Shown: positions 1 to 7,260 of the stretch, piece after piece
Numbering within the stretch: position 1 is the first letter of the stretch
Layout: every line of letters starts with the position of its first letter
Assembly (NCBI GenBank): GCA_945862245.1
Contig: CAMAXN010000008.1
Span: forward strand, 19,256 to 83,255
DNA: 64,000 nucleotides
Reading direction: 5' to 3'
From: Prosthecobacter debontii
GTDB lineage: Bacteria; Verrucomicrobiota; Verrucomicrobiia; Verrucomicrobiales; Akkermansiaceae
Translations under genes and position numbers: made by a program
The notes under the pieces: generated by a model
Database searches by the model: none
Told to the model about the DNA's origin: nothing
What the model saw: only the letters and a program-made list of their open reading frames with translations

Positions 1-720
1 CAGGTCGAGCGCCTTGTGGCGGGCGAACTCGTTATCGAAACGCATGGGTTCCTTGGACATCACCTCATTGCCGCGAATGACAACAGCGCTTTCCAGTGAA
101 CCGCCTTTGATTAGGCCTTTTTCCAAAAGCGGTTTTACATCCTCGTAATGGACGAAGGTGCGAGCGGGCGCGATTTCCTTTTCGTAGAGTTCTGGAGTGA
201 CCTCCGAGGAAAAGTATTGGGTGAAACGACCTTCAAGACCAACGTTGGTAATAGAGACACGGAAGGTCTTGGATGGGACGATGGTGATAAGCGTGCCATC
301 GCCCATTTCCTGGTGGATGGGTTCGCGGATTTCCCAAACCTTGCGGATGGTGTTCTGGGATTTGATGCCGGCTTTCTTGATTAGTTCCACGAAAGGACGC
401 GAGGAGCCGTCGCCAATTGGCGGCTCGTTGGCATCCATTTCGATGATCGCGTTGTCAATACCCATACCGGTGAGGGCAGAGAGGACATGCTCGATGGTAT
501 GAACTTTCACTGAACCCTCCGCAAGCGTGGTGGCACGCTCGACAGTCTGCACCTTGTCGGCATCTGCACTGATGAATGGCTGGTCAGCAAGGTCGATACG
601 GCGAAATTTGAAGCCGTAGTTCTCCGGCGCTGGCTTGAGCGTGAGTGTGACTTTTTGCCCAGTGTGAAGGGAGGTTCCTTCGAGCGTAGCGGATTTTGCG
701 AGAGTCTGCTGTTTGGACAT
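1..720 (-). CDS. lpxC: UDP-3-O-acyl-N-acetylglucosamine deacetylase, N-terminal 240 aa (cut by window edge)
   Basis: LpxC removes the N-acetyl group from UDP-3-O-acyl-GlcNAc, the committed step of lipid A synthesis in the cytoplasm. The reading frame opens with ATG at 720 (MSKQQTLAKSATLEGTSL) and stays open to base 1. Visible family signatures are the GTSLHTG start of the first domain, the zinc-binding HTIEHVLSAL motif near residue 80, and at the very edge RHKALDL, which carries the second zinc histidine and aspartate. LpxC is about 300 aa, so roughly 60 residues are missing, or more if it is fused to FabZ as in some Bacteroidetes and PVC bacteria; that cannot be seen here. Upstream on the same strand lies the charged protein ending at 748, with a heptamer repeat in the 27-bp gap. 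Identification is secure. Confidence 0.95.
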   Translation of the reverse strand, partial: MSKQQTLAKSATLEGTSLHTGQKVTLTLKPAPENYGFKFRRIDLADQPFISADADKVQTVERATTLAEGSVKVHTIEHVLSALTGMGIDNAIIEMDANEPPIGDGSSRPFVELIKKAGIKSQNTIRKVWEIREPIHQEMGDGTLITIVPSKTFRVSITNVGLEGRFTQYFSSEVTPELYEKEIAPARTFVHYEDVKPLLEKGLIKGGSLESAVVIRGNEVMSKEPMRFDNEFARHKALDL

Positions 721-757
721 GAAACTTTAAAATTTAAACTTTAAACCTCAAGGAAGA
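721..757 (-). repeat. Heptamer-periodic AT-rich repeat, copy 1, upstream of lpxC
   Basis: Read on the minus strand, a CTTCCTTG head is followed by seven-base units AGGTTTA, AAGTTTA, AATTTTA, AAGTTTC and then directly the lpxC ATG. It overlaps the stop codon of the preceding gene. The same arrangement recurs at 4645, 27487, 27545, 28160, 28240, 35111 and 40370. Confidence 0.6.
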
Positions 758-2745
758 GGGTCTTTGGATAGTTCTTCCTCAGCTTCGCGCACAGGTTCCG
801 TGGGCTGGATGGGCGCTTCCATGGTTTCGGATGTGGCTTCTTGGATTTCAGTTGAAGCTTCTTCAGGTTCTGAGATTGATTCGGAAACTTCTGGGGATGG
901 ATCTTCGCTAGAGGAAGGTTCTTCTGGGGTTGCTTCGGGTGCTGCCTGAGATTCCGAAGCTGTTTCCTTTGATGATATCTCTTCTGAGGAGGGTTTGGCA
1001 GGGCGGATTGAATCTGCGGGAGATGTTGGGGAGTTATTTTGTCCCGCCATTTCGCTGCGCTCGGTTGCCGCCACGGCTTTTTTCTTTGGCTGCTTGGGCT
1101 TTTTGGGTTCCTGGGGTTTGGGCGGATCCTGAACAACTAGGGTATCGTCGGTGTACAGGAGGATGTGACCTTGCTGGAGTAGCCAGAATAGATCGGCTGC
1201 GTAGCCTTGTGGCGGGGCGGTGGAGCCCTCGGGAAGCATGGCTTGCCAGAGACCTTCGAGTTTTGCGGGTGGGTTTTCGCGGATCCATTTCACCATCTGT
1301 CCAGGGCGCTCGGCTAGCACGGCGTCCAAGGCAAGGGCGTGGGGCCGGGCGGGGCCGGTGAATAGCTTGCCTTTGCGCTTGAAGACGGGCATATGCTCGG
1401 ACTCAAGGATTTTACAGACGTCTGGGATTAGGATCGCGGGGTGCTTGCGGTGATGGGAACCGGTTGCTTTTAGGCGGACCAGCAGACCGGGGGAGAGGTT
1501 ACGGGCGGGGATGGCGGCGGAAACCTTTGCTTTGCGGGTGAGTTGGTAGGCCTTGCCGAGGACTTCAGCAGCGAGTGCAGATTCAAATTCAGCACGATCT
1601 GTGAACCATTTTAACTCGGGAGCGACGGGTTCTTCCGAGGCGGGAGTTTCCTCAACGGGTTCGGCAGATTCCAAAGCTGCTTCGTCAGTAGCGAGAATTT
1701 CTTCTTTCGTCGCGGGCTCTTCAACTGGTGGAATGGAATCTTCCGTTGTGGACTCTTCGGCTGGTAGAATGGTATCTTCCGTCACGGGGGATGGCATTGA
1801 TTCGACTGGGCTGATGCAATCTTCTGCGACGGCTTGATCAGCTGCGGGTGCTGGTTCCGGTTTGGGTTCTTGGGCTTGGCGTATTGATTCAGCCACCACG
1901 GCTTTCGATTCCTCGTCAGAAAGAATACGCCAGCGGGTCTGGATTTTCATGGAGTCCATCCACGCGCCCACGGCATCTTCAGAACGCTCGGTGCGGATTT
2001 TCGCAGTGTAAGAATCAAAAGGCATTTCCGAAAAGAACTCACGGTGTATGCGGCGTATCTCTGTCTGGTAAGCGTGGTAGTTCGGCGGACCAAGGATCTT
2101 TCCGGAGATGCCGCAGCGGGCGACGGATTGGAAATTTCCTTTCGGCGGGTCAATCTCGACGGTGGTTTCCGTGATAAAGCGGTTTTTCCAAGGGGCATCG
2201 AGCAGGTGATGTAGGGCTTCTTCTTTGGTGAGGAAGAGTGCCTCATCGAGTTTGCAACGGAAGAAGGGTTCATGCTTCTCGGAGATCTCGAAAGTGGCAC
2301 GGCAGCGAACGCGCTCAGCGAGGATGATCTCGGCGATGTCGAAAAGTGGATAGACGCGGGCGACCTGTTGTATTTCCTTACAAACGAGCTGTATAGCGGC
2401 CTTATCAGGAAGTATGGAAACATTAACGCCTTCGGCGGGTGCGATGAACTCCTCGCGGCGGGCGATCTCAGGGCCGCGTCCACCGCCTTTTTGGAAATCG
2501 CGGCGGTCACCACTTTCGCGGCGTACCTTGTTATCTCTGCCGTCATCGCGCTGAACTCTGCGGTCTCCACCCTCTCGACGTCCTCGGTTTTCGCCCCGGT
2601 CATCGATGCGGCGCTGTGGCGGCACACGCTCTGGGGACTTGTGTGTATGCTTGACGGACGGCTCGAATTTCGCGCGTGCCCACGAGGGACCGAGAGCAAA
2701 TTCAGTTAATAGGCTTTCGAGGGGATTGGGAGGGTTATCGCTCAC
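748..2745 (-). CDS. Conserved protein of unknown function, highly charged, 665 aa
   Basis: I do not recognise a named family. Residues about 45-95 are a basic, low-complexity stretch rich in Arg, Asp and Gly (RRDDRG/DRR-like blocks ending KGGGRG), of the kind common in RNA-binding tails. A globular region follows at about 105-300 (contains EISEKHEPFFRCKLDEAL and PPKGNFQSVARCGISG), then a Glu/Pro-rich linker, a second globular region at about 395-560 (ARNLSPGLLVRLKATGSHHR, PQGYAADLFWLLQQGHIL), and an acidic Ser/Glu/Pro tail. There is no signal peptide or membrane segment, so it should be cytoplasmic. It lies between waaA (55 bp upstream) and lpxC (27 bp downstream) on the same strand. The arrangement of two folded parts joined by disordered charged linkers suggests nucleic-acid binding, but that is inference only. 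Confidence 0.75.
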   Translation of the reverse strand: MSDNPPNPLESLLTEFALGPSWARAKFEPSVKHTHKSPERVPPQRRIDDRGENRGRREGGDRRVQRDDGRDNKVRRESGDRRDFQKGGGRGPEIARREEFIAPAEGVNVSILPDKAAIQLVCKEIQQVARVYPLFDIAEIILAERVRCRATFEISEKHEPFFRCKLDEALFLTKEEALHHLLDAPWKNRFITETTVEIDPPKGNFQSVARCGISGKILGPPNYHAYQTEIRRIHREFFSEMPFDSYTAKIRTERSEDAVGAWMDSMKIQTRWRILSDEESKAVVAESIRQAQEPKPEPAPAADQAVAEDCISPVESMPSPVTEDTILPAEESTTEDSIPPVEEPATKEEILATDEAALESAEPVEETPASEEPVAPELKWFTDRAEFESALAAEVLGKAYQLTRKAKVSAAIPARNLSPGLLVRLKATGSHHRKHPAILIPDVCKILESEHMPVFKRKGKLFTGPARPHALALDAVLAERPGQMVKWIRENPPAKLEGLWQAMLPEGSTAPPQGYAADLFWLLQQGHILLYTDDTLVVQDPPKPQEPKKPKQPKKKAVAATERSEMAGQNNSPTSPADSIRPAKPSSEEISSKETASESQAAPEATPEEPSSSEDPSPEVSESISEPEEASTEIQEATSETMEAPIQPTEPVREAEEELSKDPLP

Positions 2746-2800
2746 GTGCGTGAATAATATAGACTAGATTTTGGAAAGACAAACATGCTTTCAAACGCAT

Positions 2801-4087
2801 TCAGGCAGACGAGAGGGCTTGTTGCAAGACTGAGAGATGACGGTTTATCGCGCCATTGTGGGAGGATAAAACACGTTTTGCCATGTCAGTAAGATCCGCA
2901 GCGCAAGCGGGATCGAGTGCGGTGCGGATGACGAGTGCTAGGGAGACTTCGTCATCGGCGACAAGTGCTCCGCCGTTTTCCAAGAGGTGGCGAGCTAGCG
3001 GCTGGAAGTTGTCCATGCGCGGACCTAGGATGAGGGGCTTACCAGCTAGGATGGCCTCGGCGGGATTCTGACCACCGACTGATAAAAAGGATTTTCCGAT
3101 GATGATGACGTCCGCGTGGGCGGTCCAAGTAGCGAGTTCCCCGGTGGTATCAATCACGAAGACCTGAGGATTTTTGGTAGGTTGAGAAAAGGCACTCCGC
3201 AAAGTCACGATGAAACCGGCGTTAGAAAGAGCGCGGGCGACCTCGGCGCGGCGCTCGGCGTGACGCGGGACAATAACGGGCAGCGCAGCTGAATCCGCGG
3301 CAATGATGGCACGGGCGAGCATTTCCTCCTCGCCAGGAAATGTGCTTGCAGCAAGCACGACGGGACGGTTTTTTCCGAACGCGGCGAGCATTTCCGCAAA
3401 GGCGGGATCCAGCGCAGGCACCGGAGCGGACTCGGAATCAAATTTCAAGCTACCTGTAAGATGAATGTTTTCCGGAGCGATTCCGAGCTCCAGCCAAAGG
3501 GCGCGATGCCCCTCTTCCTGGATGCAGACGGCGGAGAGCTTCGAGAAAAACAGGCGCAGGGCGGGCGCGAATTTCAGCAGCCGGCGGGCGGACCGGGGAG
3601 AAGTGCGGGCATTGGCGAGATCGACGCGGATGCCACGATTTTCGGCGATGCGGAGGAGGTTCGGCCAGACCTCGCCCTCGATTAGGACGATGCGTTCCGG
3701 CTCGAAGCGGTCGAAGTAGCGGCGGATCATCCACGGGAAATCCAGTGGCGCGTAGGTCACGCGAAGACCGGGGATGGCGGCGCTTGTCGCGAGGTGGTGG
3801 CCGGTGGCAGTGCCGGTCGCGAGCACGAAGCGCGCGCTGGGTTTCTCAGTGGCCCACGCTTTCAGCAGCTTGAGCGCTAGCATCGTTTCCCCGACGCTGA
3901 CCGCGTGAAAGTGGATCGCGCCGGAGGGCTCGAACTCGGCCTTGCCGTAATAGATGCCGATCCGCTCGTTGAGACCCGTGCCGAAACCGCTACGCCGCAA
4001 CATTTTCAACACCCATCCAGGAAACGCGATGAGGAAAAGCAGCGGCATCAGCGCTCGGTAAATCAGGAATGCGAGGCTGCCTATCAT
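2801..4087 (-). CDS. waaA: 3-deoxy-D-manno-octulosonic acid (Kdo) transferase, GT-B fold
   Basis: WaaA/KdtA transfers Kdo from CMP-Kdo to lipid IVA at the inner face of the cytoplasmic membrane. The 428-aa length is typical. It starts with a hydrophobic membrane anchor (residues about 5-28), followed by the LNERIGIYYG segment with the family's catalytic glutamate, then HFHAVSVGE in the acceptor domain, RFVLATGTATGH, and in the C-terminal half LAASTFPGEEEML, IVPRHAERR, and SVGGQNPAEA with ILGPRMDNF, which form the nucleotide-sugar site. The N-terminus overlaps the end of rsmD by 4 bp (ATGA), so the two are translationally coupled. With lpxC and lpxD in the same window it belongs to lipopolysaccharide core assembly. 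Confidence 0.95.
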   Translation of the reverse strand: MIGSLAFLIYRALMPLLFLIAFPGWVLKMLRRSGFGTGLNERIGIYYGKAEFEPSGAIHFHAVSVGETMLALKLLKAWATEKPSARFVLATGTATGHHLATSAAIPGLRVTYAPLDFPWMIRRYFDRFEPERIVLIEGEVWPNLLRIAENRGIRVDLANARTSPRSARRLLKFAPALRLFFSKLSAVCIQEEGHRALWLELGIAPENIHLTGSLKFDSESAPVPALDPAFAEMLAAFGKNRPVVLAASTFPGEEEMLARAIIAADSAALPVIVPRHAERRAEVARALSNAGFIVTLRSAFSQPTKNPQVFVIDTTGELATWTAHADVIIIGKSFLSVGGQNPAEAILAGKPLILGPRMDNFQPLARHLLENGGALVADDEVSLALVIRTALDPACAADLTDMAKRVLSSHNGAINRHLSVLQQALSSA

Positions 4088-4644
4088 ATCTCTGGGTGAG
4101 CGAGGATTATGATCGCACTGGAGCCGTATTCGCGGCGATCAATTAAGCGTAAGTGGGGCGACTGCGGGGTGGGTTGGGCGGAGGAAATCTCGATCACGAG
4201 ATACCCGTCAGCAGTGAGCCTTTGTGGAAAATTTTCGAATGCCATGAGCTTGGCGGCGAGGTCGGTGTCACCGTAGCCTTTCCAATAAGGCGGATCGGCG
4301 AGGATTAGATCGTAGGTAGCGGTTTCGCGACTGAGGAAAGAGAAAACCTCAGCCTTCACGCAACGGCCACCTTCGAGGCGGGCTTTTTTCAGGTTTTCAT
4401 AGGACACCGCGATGGCCTGCCGGTGCTCGTCAACAAAAACGCAGGAGGCAGCACCCCGGCTCAACGCCTCGAGACCCAGCGCACCAGAACCGCAGAAAAG
4501 ATCGAGAACTCGTGCCCCCTCAATCGTTTCCCCAAGAATGGAGAAGATCGCCTGGCGGACGAAGTCCGTGGTTGGTCGCGCAACTGCCGATGGCACTTTG
4601 ATCGCGATGCGCCCAGCTTTTCCTGAAATGATCCGCATCTGCAT
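4084..4644 (-). CDS. rsmD: 16S rRNA (guanine-966-N2)-methyltransferase
   Basis: RsmD methylates G966 of 16S rRNA in the small subunit using SAM. The family hallmarks are present in order: MRIISGKAGR at the start, RPTTDFVRQAIFSIL, the SAM-binding VLDLFCGSGALGLEALSRG, and the catalytic LILADPPYWKG (DPPY motif for N6/N2 methylation). I place the start at ATG 4644 (MQMRIISG); ATG at 4638 (MRIISG) fits the family consensus equally well. The end overlaps waaA by 4 bp. The stretch just upstream carries copy 2 of the heptamer repeat. Confidence 0.94.
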   Translation of the reverse strand: MQMRIISGKAGRIAIKVPSAVARPTTDFVRQAIFSILGETIEGARVLDLFCGSGALGLEALSRGAASCVFVDEHRQAIAVSYENLKKARLEGGRCVKAEVFSFLSRETATYDLILADPPYWKGYGDTDLAAKLMAFENFPQRLTADGYLVIEISSAQPTPQSPHLRLIDRREYGSSAIIILAHPEI

Positions 4645-4682
4645 CAAATCTCAAATTTCAAACATAAAACTTCAAGGAAGAA
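4645..4682 (-). repeat. Heptamer-periodic AT-rich repeat, copy 2, upstream of rsmD
   Basis: On the minus strand TTCTTCCTTG is followed by units AAGTTTT, ATGTTTG, AAATTTG, AGATTTG and then the ATG of rsmD. The head and the seven-base period match copy 1 upstream of lpxC. Confidence 0.55.
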
Positions 4683-4723
4683 CGGTTGTGCGCGGCGATG
4701 GAAGGGGGTTAGAATTCCCCCCG

Positions 4724-5131
4724 ATGTCTATGGAACCGATGAAAGACGGGCTGCGGTCCCATGTCCGGATTGATTTCTACGGTAATGTCCATAAACGGAT
4801 GCGGGGCAGCGATGTGGCGAGCCGCTACGCGAAAGAGGTGGAAGTGCTCAAGACTCTAGAGCAACGAGGATGCCCTTATGTTCCTCGGGTTCTAGAGGAA
4901 CATCCGGAGGAATTTTATTTTGTCTCCACGAACTGCGGCCGCCCCGCTCCGCAGATCACCAAGCAGAAAGCGGACTCACTCTTCGCAGCTTTAGAGCGGG
5001 ATTACGGTGTGCGCCACCTCGACGCGGAATCGCGCAATATCACCTATTCTGACAAGCTGGGCCGATTCTGCATCATCGATTTCGAGCTCGCAGAAATTCT
5101 GCCTGATCCCCATCCACCGGAAAAAACCTAA
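4724..5131 (+). CDS. Miniature protein-kinase-like protein, 135 aa
   Basis: The open frame extends upstream, but ATG 4724 (MSMEPMKDGLRSHV) starts the folded part. The sequence has a stripped-down kinase pattern: a lysine in YGNVHKRM (about residue 20), a glutamate-rich helix (YAKEVEVLKTLEQRG), the hinge-like FYFVSTNCG, a catalytic-loop-like HLDAESRNI (compare HxDxxxxN) and IIDFELAEI in place of the DFG metal loop. This resembles the small Bud32/RIO-like kinases, although it is much shorter than a full kinase and lacks a clear glycine-rich loop. The PP2C phosphatase begins 3 bp after its stop, so the two form a kinase-phosphatase pair. Activity is inferred, not shown. Confidence 0.75.
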   Translation: MSMEPMKDGLRSHVRIDFYGNVHKRMRGSDVASRYAKEVEVLKTLEQRGCPYVPRVLEEHPEEFYFVSTNCGRPAPQITKQKADSLFAALERDYGVRHLDAESRNITYSDKLGRFCIIDFELAEILPDPHPPEKT

Positions 5132-5134
5132 ACC

Positions 5135-5944
5135 ATGCCGCAGCAACCAAAGTTCCAATGGGCAGGTGCTTCCGTGAGCGGCTCCCGCAAGCCCCGCAAC
5201 GATGACTCATGGATCGTTTTTTCATCCGATATCAACGGCGCGACGAAACTCGGCGATATCGGCGAGGAAGCTATTGCCACTTGCGACCTAGTCTTCGCCG
5301 TATCCGATGGCATGGGCGGCGGCAACGCGGGCGATCTCGCCTCCTCCCTGATCCTGGAACGCATGACGGCGATCATCCCGGAAACGTTCCGCGCGGCGGC
5401 GGCGGGCTTTTTCCCCGACTCCATCGCCCACCTCCAGCAAGCACTCAAGGAAGTCCACGAGCACATCAATGCGGTAGGGTCGGGAATGGATGATAAAAAA
5501 GGCATGGCCGCGACGCTCGCGCTGGCCTGGTTCACGCCGGAAAACTTATATCTGGCGAACGTCGGCGACTCACGCATCTACCGGAGCCGCGGCGGGAAAC
5601 TGGAGCAACTCACCAAAGACCACACCACGGCCTGGGCGCAGTGGAAACGCGGCGAGATCCACGAGATCCAATACCGCACCCACCCCCGCCGTTCCGCGCT
5701 CTATGAGGTGGTCGGCGGCGGGCATTCACAGGTCTGCCCCCATTTCGCGGCCGTGAATTACCAGCCGGGTGACCGTTTCCTCATCTGCTCCGACGGTCTC
5801 ATCGACGGCGTCTGGGAACGCCACATTTCCGAAGTCCTCGCCACCGAATTGTCGCCCCACGAGGTTTGCGGAAATCTCCTCAAACGCGCCATGGACAACT
5901 CGGGAACGGACGATACAACACTAGTCGTCATCCGCATCGATTGA
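5135..5944 (+). CDS. PP2C-family protein serine/threonine phosphatase
   Basis: A 269-aa stand-alone metal-dependent phosphatase of the PPM/PP2C type. The metal-binding motifs are all visible: RNDDSW near residue 24, VSDGMGGGNAGD near 55, VGDSRIYRSR near 145 followed by LTKDHT, LICSDGLIDGV near 212, and the final DDTTLVVIRID. It has no membrane segment, so it acts in the cytoplasm on phospho-Ser/Thr proteins. The immediate upstream neighbour, 3 bp away, is the miniature kinase-like protein; by analogy with PrkC/PrpC pairs it probably reverses that kinase's phosphorylation. Substrates cannot be told from sequence. Confidence 0.92.
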   Translation: MPQQPKFQWAGASVSGSRKPRNDDSWIVFSSDINGATKLGDIGEEAIATCDLVFAVSDGMGGGNAGDLASSLILERMTAIIPETFRAAAAGFFPDSIAHLQQALKEVHEHINAVGSGMDDKKGMAATLALAWFTPENLYLANVGDSRIYRSRGGKLEQLTKDHTTAWAQWKRGEIHEIQYRTHPRRSALYEVVGGGHSQVCPHFAAVNYQPGDRFLICSDGLIDGVWERHISEVLATELSPHEVCGNLLKRAMDNSGTDDTTLVVIRID

Positions 5945-5962
5945 AACCCGCAGCGGAGACAA

Positions 5963-6010
5963 TCATGATTTACGTCATTGTTAAAATGGCATAAATCATG
6001 CTTTATTTTT
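5963..6010 (+). terminator. AT-rich hairpin with following T-rich run (probable terminator of the phosphatase gene)
   Basis: CATGATTTA at 5964-5972 and TAAATCATG at 5992-6000 are perfect 9-bp inverted repeats; the inner CATT/AATG can extend the stem. CTTTATTTTT follows. The position, just after the phosphatase stop and before glnII, suits a terminator, but the same bases overlap the candidate sigma-54 promoter, so an operator is possible. Confidence 0.4.
5987..6002 (+). promoter_or_regulatory. Candidate sigma-54 (-24/-12) promoter of the glutamine synthetase gene
   Basis: TGGCATAAATCATGCT has GG and GC separated by exactly ten bases, as in the RpoN consensus TGGCAC-N5-TTGCW, and lies about 90 bp before the GSII start codon. 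GSII genes of rhizobia are sigma-54/NtrC controlled. The GC-12 element is imperfect (ATGCT) and the site sits inside a palindrome. Confidence 0.3.
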
Positions 6011-6093
6011 GCTTGTCGGTGATGCCGGCGGCTGGATACATATCGCCTGCTCTCAGACAAAACCATCGCTAACCACAAAACAAACAGAACAAA

Positions 6094-7116
6094 ATGGCCA
6101 AATACAAATTGGAATACATCTGGCTCGACGGATACACCCCCGTCCCAAACCTTCGCGGCAAAACCCAAATCAAGGAATTCGCTAGCTTTCCCGCCCTTGA
6201 GGAACTCCCGCTCTGGGGATTCGATGGCTCCTCTACTCGGCAGGCGCCCGGCGGTAGCTCCGATTGCGTGCTCAAACCCGTGGCGATTTTTCCGGACAGC
6301 ACACGCAAGAACGGTGCCATCGTCATGTGTGAAGTCATGATGCCGGATGGCACTCCTCACCCTTCCAATGGGCGCGCCACCATCCTCGACGATCCCGGCG
6401 CATGGTTCGGCTTCGAGCAGGAATATTTTCTCTATCAGGACGGACGCCCCCTCGGTTTCCCTCAGGATGGCTTCCCTAAGGTCGGCCAAGGCCCATACTA
6501 CTGCGGCGTGGGCTACTCTTTCATGGGTGACATCGCCCGCCAGATTGTAGAGGAGCACCTCGACCTCTGCCTCGATGCCGGCATCAACCACGAAGGAATC
6601 AATGCCGAGGTGGCAAAAGGCCAATGGGAATTCCAGATCTTCGGAAAAGGCTCCAAACGGGCCGCCGACGAAATGTGGATTGCCCGCTATCTCCTTCAGC
6701 GCGTTTGCGAAAAGTACGGCATCGATGTGGAATATCACTGCAAGCCGCTCGGCGACAGCGACTGGAACGGATCCGGTATGCACGCGAATTTCTCCACCAC
6801 GTATCTTCGCGAGACAGGTGGCAAGGAGTATTTCGAAGCCCTCATGGCGAAATTCGCCGAGAACGTCGAGGAGCACATCGCCGTCTACGGCCCCGATAAC
6901 CACATGCGCCTCACCGGCCTCCACGAGACCCAGTCGATCGACAAGTTCTCCTACGGGGTTGCCGATCGCGGCGCATCGATCCGCGTTCCGCACAGCTTCG
7001 TCAAAGATGGTAAGTATCAGGGCTACCTCGAAGACCGCCGTCCCAACTCGCAAGGCGATCCCTATCAGATCGCTTCCCGCATCCTCAAGACGATCTCGGA
7101 AGTTCCAACTCCCTGA
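6094..7116 (+). CDS. glnII: Glutamine synthetase, type II (eukaryote-like)
   Basis: It makes glutamine from glutamate, ammonia and ATP. The 340-aa length, far below the ~470 aa of GSI, and the motifs mark the GSII class: LWGFDGSSTRQAPGG, WFGFEQEYFLY (metal-binding glutamates), GQWEFQIFG, NGSGMHANFSTTYLR (ATP/glutamate site) and GVADRGASIRVP. GSII lacks the adenylylation loop and forms smaller oligomers than GSI. It is monocistronic: a hairpin precedes it and a strong terminator follows at 7151. The upstream stretch has a candidate sigma-54 promoter, which would tie it to nitrogen limitation. Confidence 0.96.
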   Translation: MAKYKLEYIWLDGYTPVPNLRGKTQIKEFASFPALEELPLWGFDGSSTRQAPGGSSDCVLKPVAIFPDSTRKNGAIVMCEVMMPDGTPHPSNGRATILDDPGAWFGFEQEYFLYQDGRPLGFPQDGFPKVGQGPYYCGVGYSFMGDIARQIVEEHLDLCLDAGINHEGINAEVAKGQWEFQIFGKGSKRAADEMWIARYLLQRVCEKYGIDVEYHCKPLGDSDWNGSGMHANFSTTYLRETGGKEYFEALMAKFAENVEEHIAVYGPDNHMRLTGLHETQSIDKFSYGVADRGASIRVPHSFVKDGKYQGYLEDRRPNSQGDPYQIASRILKTISEVPTP

Positions 7117-7150
7117 TTGCTAGGAATCGATCAAGCTCCTCCTATTAGTA

Positions 7151-7182
7151 AGCCGTCTTCCCTTTGGGGAAGGCGGTTTTTT
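7151..7182 (+). terminator. Rho-independent terminator after glnII
   Basis: CCGTCTTCCC pairs with GGGAAGGCGG (one G-U pair) across a short loop and is followed by TTTTTT. It isolates glnII from the ptsI-like gene that starts at 7261. Confidence 0.85.
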
Positions 7183-7260
7183 CTGAGAACTGATATCGAC
7201 TTGCTAATTACCAGATCCTTGCATCCCGGCACGAAAAACCGCAGCATTACAGTTAAGCGT

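Noticed and set aside
5758-7053. A 431-aa minus-strand frame opposite glnII
   Set aside because: It mirrors the conserved GSII codons; no family match, and it runs into the phosphatase gene.
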